Assembly (NCBI GenBank): GCA_012862575.1
Contig: BLSF01000006.1
Coordinates: 62,001 to 126,000, forward strand
From: Parietichytrium sp. I65-24A
Taxonomy: Eukaryota > Sar > Bigyra > Thraustochytrida > Thraustochytriidae
DNA: 64,000 bases
Direction: 5' to 3'
Below, piece after piece: positions 61,098-64,000 of this stretch. A program made the position numbers and the translations under genes. The notes beneath the pieces are model-generated. The model saw nothing but the letters and a program-made list of their open reading frames with translations. It did no database searches and was not told where the DNA came from. Position 1 is the stretch's first letter, and the number at the start of each line of letters is the position of its first letter.

Positions 61098-61738
61098 TCA
61101 CACCGCCACGACAGGACCACGCTGAGAGGTTTTTGCAACACGCTCTGTGAAAGCTGTCATAATGCGTTGCTGAATGGGTTTAGAAAACGTGTCAAATAGC
61201 AAGCTGGTTGCGCCTGATTTGAAATCGATGGTGAGAGACATGTCCACTCGGCAAGCATTTTCGTCATATTTTTCTAGATCCGCAAATTTCCACTCAAATG
61301 CGATGGTCTTGGCGTGCTTTGTGTTTTGCGCGAGAGCGAGTACATGCTGTGCCACGGTTTAAAAGCTGTTAGGCATGCGTCCCCAGGCTCGAAAAGCAAG
61401 AAGAAGGCCCGACCTCAGAGACTTACCTTTGGCGCATCCCAGCGCACGTTGTACGATACCACCTCAGACACCAAATGATGGCTGAAGGTGAGATCTGCGT
61501 GGCACATGTTTGGCGCCACCTGTTGCACTACCGCCCCGGAGCAGTATGGCAGGAATTCCGGATACCTCGACACGTCTTGAACCGCTGCAAACATATCTTT
61601 CATTTTGAAGGGCACCACTGTCTGCACCCGTATTCTCCTCTGCGTCCTAAAACCCCGTCTGCATCCTTCTCCGACGAGCCCTGCTCGAAGCGCTTCTCGC
61701 CGCGAGCCATGCGCCCTGCGCGCTGCTGAAACAATCAT
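61098..61738 (-). CDS. COQ10: COQ10 coenzyme Q-binding protein (START/polyketide-cyclase fold)
   Basis: My model joins 61738-61427 and 61346-61098 on the minus strand (186 residues). The donor CCAAAG|GTAAGT and acceptor GGCACAG enclose an 80-base intron; the frame is kept (phase 0). The first 33 residues are Arg-rich without acids apart from two Glu (MIVSAARRAHGSRREALRAG), a mitochondrial presequence. The mature part is the COQ10 pattern: an early strand VPFKMKDMFAAVQDVSRYPEF, L-P-Y-C, a Leu/Val strand pair, then WKFADLE, CRVDMSLTIDFKS and the C-terminal helix RIMTAFTERVAKTS. The family binds ubiquinone in a hydrophobic cavity and is needed for respiratory electron transport. Length matches the family. 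The GCGAAA repeat lies just upstream of the ATG. Confidence 0.85.
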
Positions 61739-61755
61739 TCTTTACTCCTGGCAAC

Positions 61756-61785
61756 CGAAAGCGAAAGCGAAAGCGAAAGCGAAAG
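61756..61785. repeat. (GCGAAA)n repeat
   Basis: About five hexamer units lie 18 bases upstream of the COQ10 start codon, in its leader. Confidence 0.85.
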
Positions 61786-62218
61786 GGAGCACTCACTCCC
61801 TCCTGAGCTTCCTTCTCACTCCAGCCTCCCTCCACCTTGATCAACGAGTTGGTCACTGTCCGGCAGGCTCGCAATAGCTCGTGCCCCTCTTATCGCCAAC
61901 GAGCTGAGCGCTTCGAGAGCCACGCAAGTATTACCAGCGTCCGAAGGTACTCAGAGTACTCGAGTACCGCAAAGATAAAAAAAGGGATGCCCAACTCAAC
62001 TTTCCACGTCTGACAAAAAGCGTTAGTGAGTAGCTCTTTCCTTTGCAGATGTTCATTGACTATGTCAACTTTAGTTAAGAGTTGAGTGGGTGCTCACAGT
62101 CAGTACTCGTACTATACATAACAGAGGACTTTTCAGCATGGACAGACGACACAGACAGTGCATGCGATCGACAGAAAGTCGTGGAGAGCGTGAAATTTGT
62201 TGCTGATAACTAAAGAAA
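61786..62218. other. Spacer, COQ10 leader and 3' flank of the next gene
   Basis: No gene recognised. Confidence 0.5.
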
Positions 62219-63298
62219 TTATTGTTGCTGTTGCTGTTGTTGTTGCTGCTGCTGCAGGTATTGTTGTTGTTGTATCTGTTGTTGCTGCGCCATGGGCCTT
62301 TCTGCCTCGGCACGTCTATCGACTTCAGCCCTGATAAAAGGACAGGTTCGTTTGGCGTGGAAGAGCATTTCCTTCGCCCTTCGAGCATGGTCCTCGTTTC
62401 TGACGTACTCCATCTGCATGCGCGCAAATTGACGAATACTCTGCAGGTCGCGTTCCACGAGGGCTGGGTCGGCTCCATTCAAAGGAATGTAATAGTGAAC
62501 GGCATTCTTCCTCAAAAAGTTACCGCCGTCAAAAAAAACGCGAGGAGGCTTTCCGTCAACGAGAAAGTTTGTCTCCTCGTCACTGAGAACCTTTTGAAGG
62601 TTGTACGTCCTCTCCAAATAGTTACCTATCTTCGGGGTGTCTGAGTGAACTACCATAATATTTATTTCGAGCTGCTCTCTGACTTGCTGACCACTAAAGA
62701 ACTCAAACGTCTTCTGAAAGTTCTGTTTGGCGTACTTGTTCCTCCTATACTTTTGGCCCCTGCTTGGGTCGTCCTCCAGATCCAGTTTCATCGTACATAT
62801 TCTGTCCATTACAACCCACTTGCTTTGAGCGTGCGCAGTCAAATGCGACCTAGAATAGCAAACAGGAAAGTCGCCGAATCGAACAATGGCGTGGAAGGCA
62901 TTGCCAGTGGTAATGTGGTCACGATCGTCAAACTCAATTGACGACGGGATGTGGTCTTCCTCGCAAAAGCATTTCTCGCGCATGAGTTTCACGAGCTGGA
63001 AAATAAGACTCATTACGAGCGGCGTGTGCGTGAATCTCGAGTATAGATGGAAGGTGCGCTGAAACGGCCTCGGCTCAGCTTGGAACAGTGGGAGCAGATC
63101 GAGATGTGTTTTCAGCATCATCAGCTCATGCTGGTGCGACATGCGCTCCTCTTCCGGCAGCTCCATCAACTTTTTGGCGGCCTTTTGCATCAGCTCAGGC
63201 ATGCCTTCCATGTTCCGTGCCTCAATCTTGCTGCGCACCTGCTGCATCATATTCTCCAGCGCATTCACCTTGGTCACTAACTTCCCAGGTTCCAACAT
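62219..63298 (-). CDS. Unrecognised protein with polyQ C-terminus
   Basis: The ATG at 63298 gives 359 residues. Residues 1-75 are helical and amphipathic (KLVTKVNALENMMQQVRSKI, then a MPELMQKAAKKLMEL helix), perhaps a coiled-coil dimer end. Residues 75-315 look like an alpha/beta domain: HAIVRFGDFPVCYS, KWVVMDRICTMKLDL with acids, INIMVVHSD, a PRVFFDGGNFLRKN loop, and a helix ALVERDLQSIRQFARMQM. The last 45 residues are Arg/Ala-rich and then a CAG/CAA-encoded Gln run to the stop. There is no signal peptide or membrane span. I could not place it in a family. The compact domain and even composition make the gene convincing. It is adjacent to COQ10 on the same strand. Confidence 0.75.
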   Translation of the reverse strand: MLEPGKLVTKVNALENMMQQVRSKIEARNMEGMPELMQKAAKKLMELPEEERMSHQHELMMLKTHLDLLPLFQAEPRPFQRTFHLYSRFTHTPLVMSLIFQLVKLMREKCFCEEDHIPSSIEFDDRDHITTGNAFHAIVRFGDFPVCYSRSHLTAHAQSKWVVMDRICTMKLDLEDDPSRGQKYRRNKYAKQNFQKTFEFFSGQQVREQLEINIMVVHSDTPKIGNYLERTYNLQKVLSDEETNFLVDGKPPRVFFDGGNFLRKNAVHYYIPLNGADPALVERDLQSIRQFARMQMEYVRNEDHARRAKEMLFHAKRTCPFIRAEVDRRAEAERPMAQQQQIQQQQYLQQQQQQQQQQQ

Positions 63299-64000
63299 TT
63301 TCCCCGCTCCGTTTCCAAACCTCTTCCTCCCGCAAACCCTCCCAGCGCAGACAGACGTCGCCAGTCACCTAGATTTCAGATTTCCGCTGCGCTCCTCTTC
63401 AAAGTCCTCGCAGACCGGCCCTCACAATGCCGCAATGGACCTGCGCAAGCCACGCACCACTGGCGAACTTGCACGTGCGCGCGAGTACACTCTCTACTTG
63501 TCTGTTTTCCTGCGCCGAAGCTGCCGCCAACAAACTGACGGCGACCAGCAGATTCTAACGCCGGCCACCACAGTGCGCGCGCACAGTACTCTTAAAGTTT
63601 GCGTTGAACAACGTTAGAGGGGTGCGCGCCGGTGCTTTGAAAGACTTGACTGTGGGAAGTGGGCGGGCGGTACAGAGAGAGAGAGAGAGAGAGAGAAAAC
63701 AGAGGAGAGCGTTGATTTTGTCTGATTCACAGAATTCACAGTCGGAAAATCCTTTTTCTTTCTGTTCTCTTTGTTCGTTTCATCACGATTGTTCCCTTGT
63801 ACTCGCTAGTACACGGTCGGTAATTGCGATCACGATTGTCCACGAGAACGAAAGCGATAAAGTTGGGAGATTTTGTTTTCTTGTCTTACAACAGCCGATT
63901 AGAATCGATCGATCGAGATCAATGAATCAGTTGAATATCTCGAGGACGATGCGGTCCGTAAAGGATGGCGACTGAAAATCGAAAATCACAGAGACATGTT
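63299..64000. other. Upstream flank to the window edge
   Basis: No gene recognised. A GA microsatellite is at 63674-63697. The frame at 63604-63975 lacks a domain. Confidence 0.5.

Overview
The window is nuclear DNA of a unicellular eukaryote. It holds about twenty protein genes on both strands, each with its own flanks and no operons. It has eukaryote-only families (26S proteasome Rpn8, the golgin CASP, a COPI-associated protein, a heat shock factor, a NIMA-family kinase, an ArfGAP, COQ10), GT-AG introns with GTRAGT donors, and an intron-containing tRNA with A and B boxes. Genes are intron-poor: five carry one or two short introns (80 to 203 bases) and the rest look uninterrupted. Intron scarcity, long acidic linkers and unusual domain fusions suggest a protist. 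A stramenopile such as a labyrinthulomycete is my best guess, but nothing in the window proves it.

Layout. 1-3.6 kb: a large YqaJ-type nuclease gene, open to the left edge, with a PiggyBac-like Cys/His tail. 3.6-8.1 kb: mostly non-coding, with one doubtful small gene. 8.1-17.5 kb: an unrecognised acidic protein, a START-domain protein (minus), a possible ubiquitin-like protein, and an ATAD5/Elg1-like clamp unloader fused to EF-hands and an IPT/TIG domain. 17.7-22 kb: a divergent pair of Golgi genes, CASP and a COPI-associated membrane protein. 23.7-29.6 kb: a possible DNA-binding regulator and a NEK kinase. 30-36 kb: a PH-ankyrin protein converging on a heat shock factor. 37.7-44 kb: a kelch-type surface membrane protein and an IQ-motif protein. 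45.8-50.8 kb: methylmalonate-semialdehyde dehydrogenase, tRNA-Arg, Rpn8 and HMG-CoA lyase. 52.4-60.9 kb: a TPR-villin headpiece protein, a PX-PH-kinase, and an AGFG/AGD14-type ArfGAP without its arginine finger. 61-63.3 kb: COQ10 and an unrecognised polyQ protein.

Working together. There is no single pathway cluster. Recognisable themes are vesicle traffic and membrane signalling (CASP, COPI-associated, ArfGAP, PX-PH-kinase, START, PH-ankyrin), mitochondrial metabolism (the dehydrogenase for valine, HMG-CoA lyase for leucine, COQ10 for ubiquinone), and protein homeostasis (HSF, Rpn8). The most unusual items are the fused or altered proteins: EF-hand/ATAD5/IPT with a non-canonical Walker A, TPR-villin headpiece, the ArfGAP with Arg changed to Gln, and the YqaJ nuclease with a transposase-like zinc domain. 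All positions and splice models come from reading the sequence; no database search was possible.
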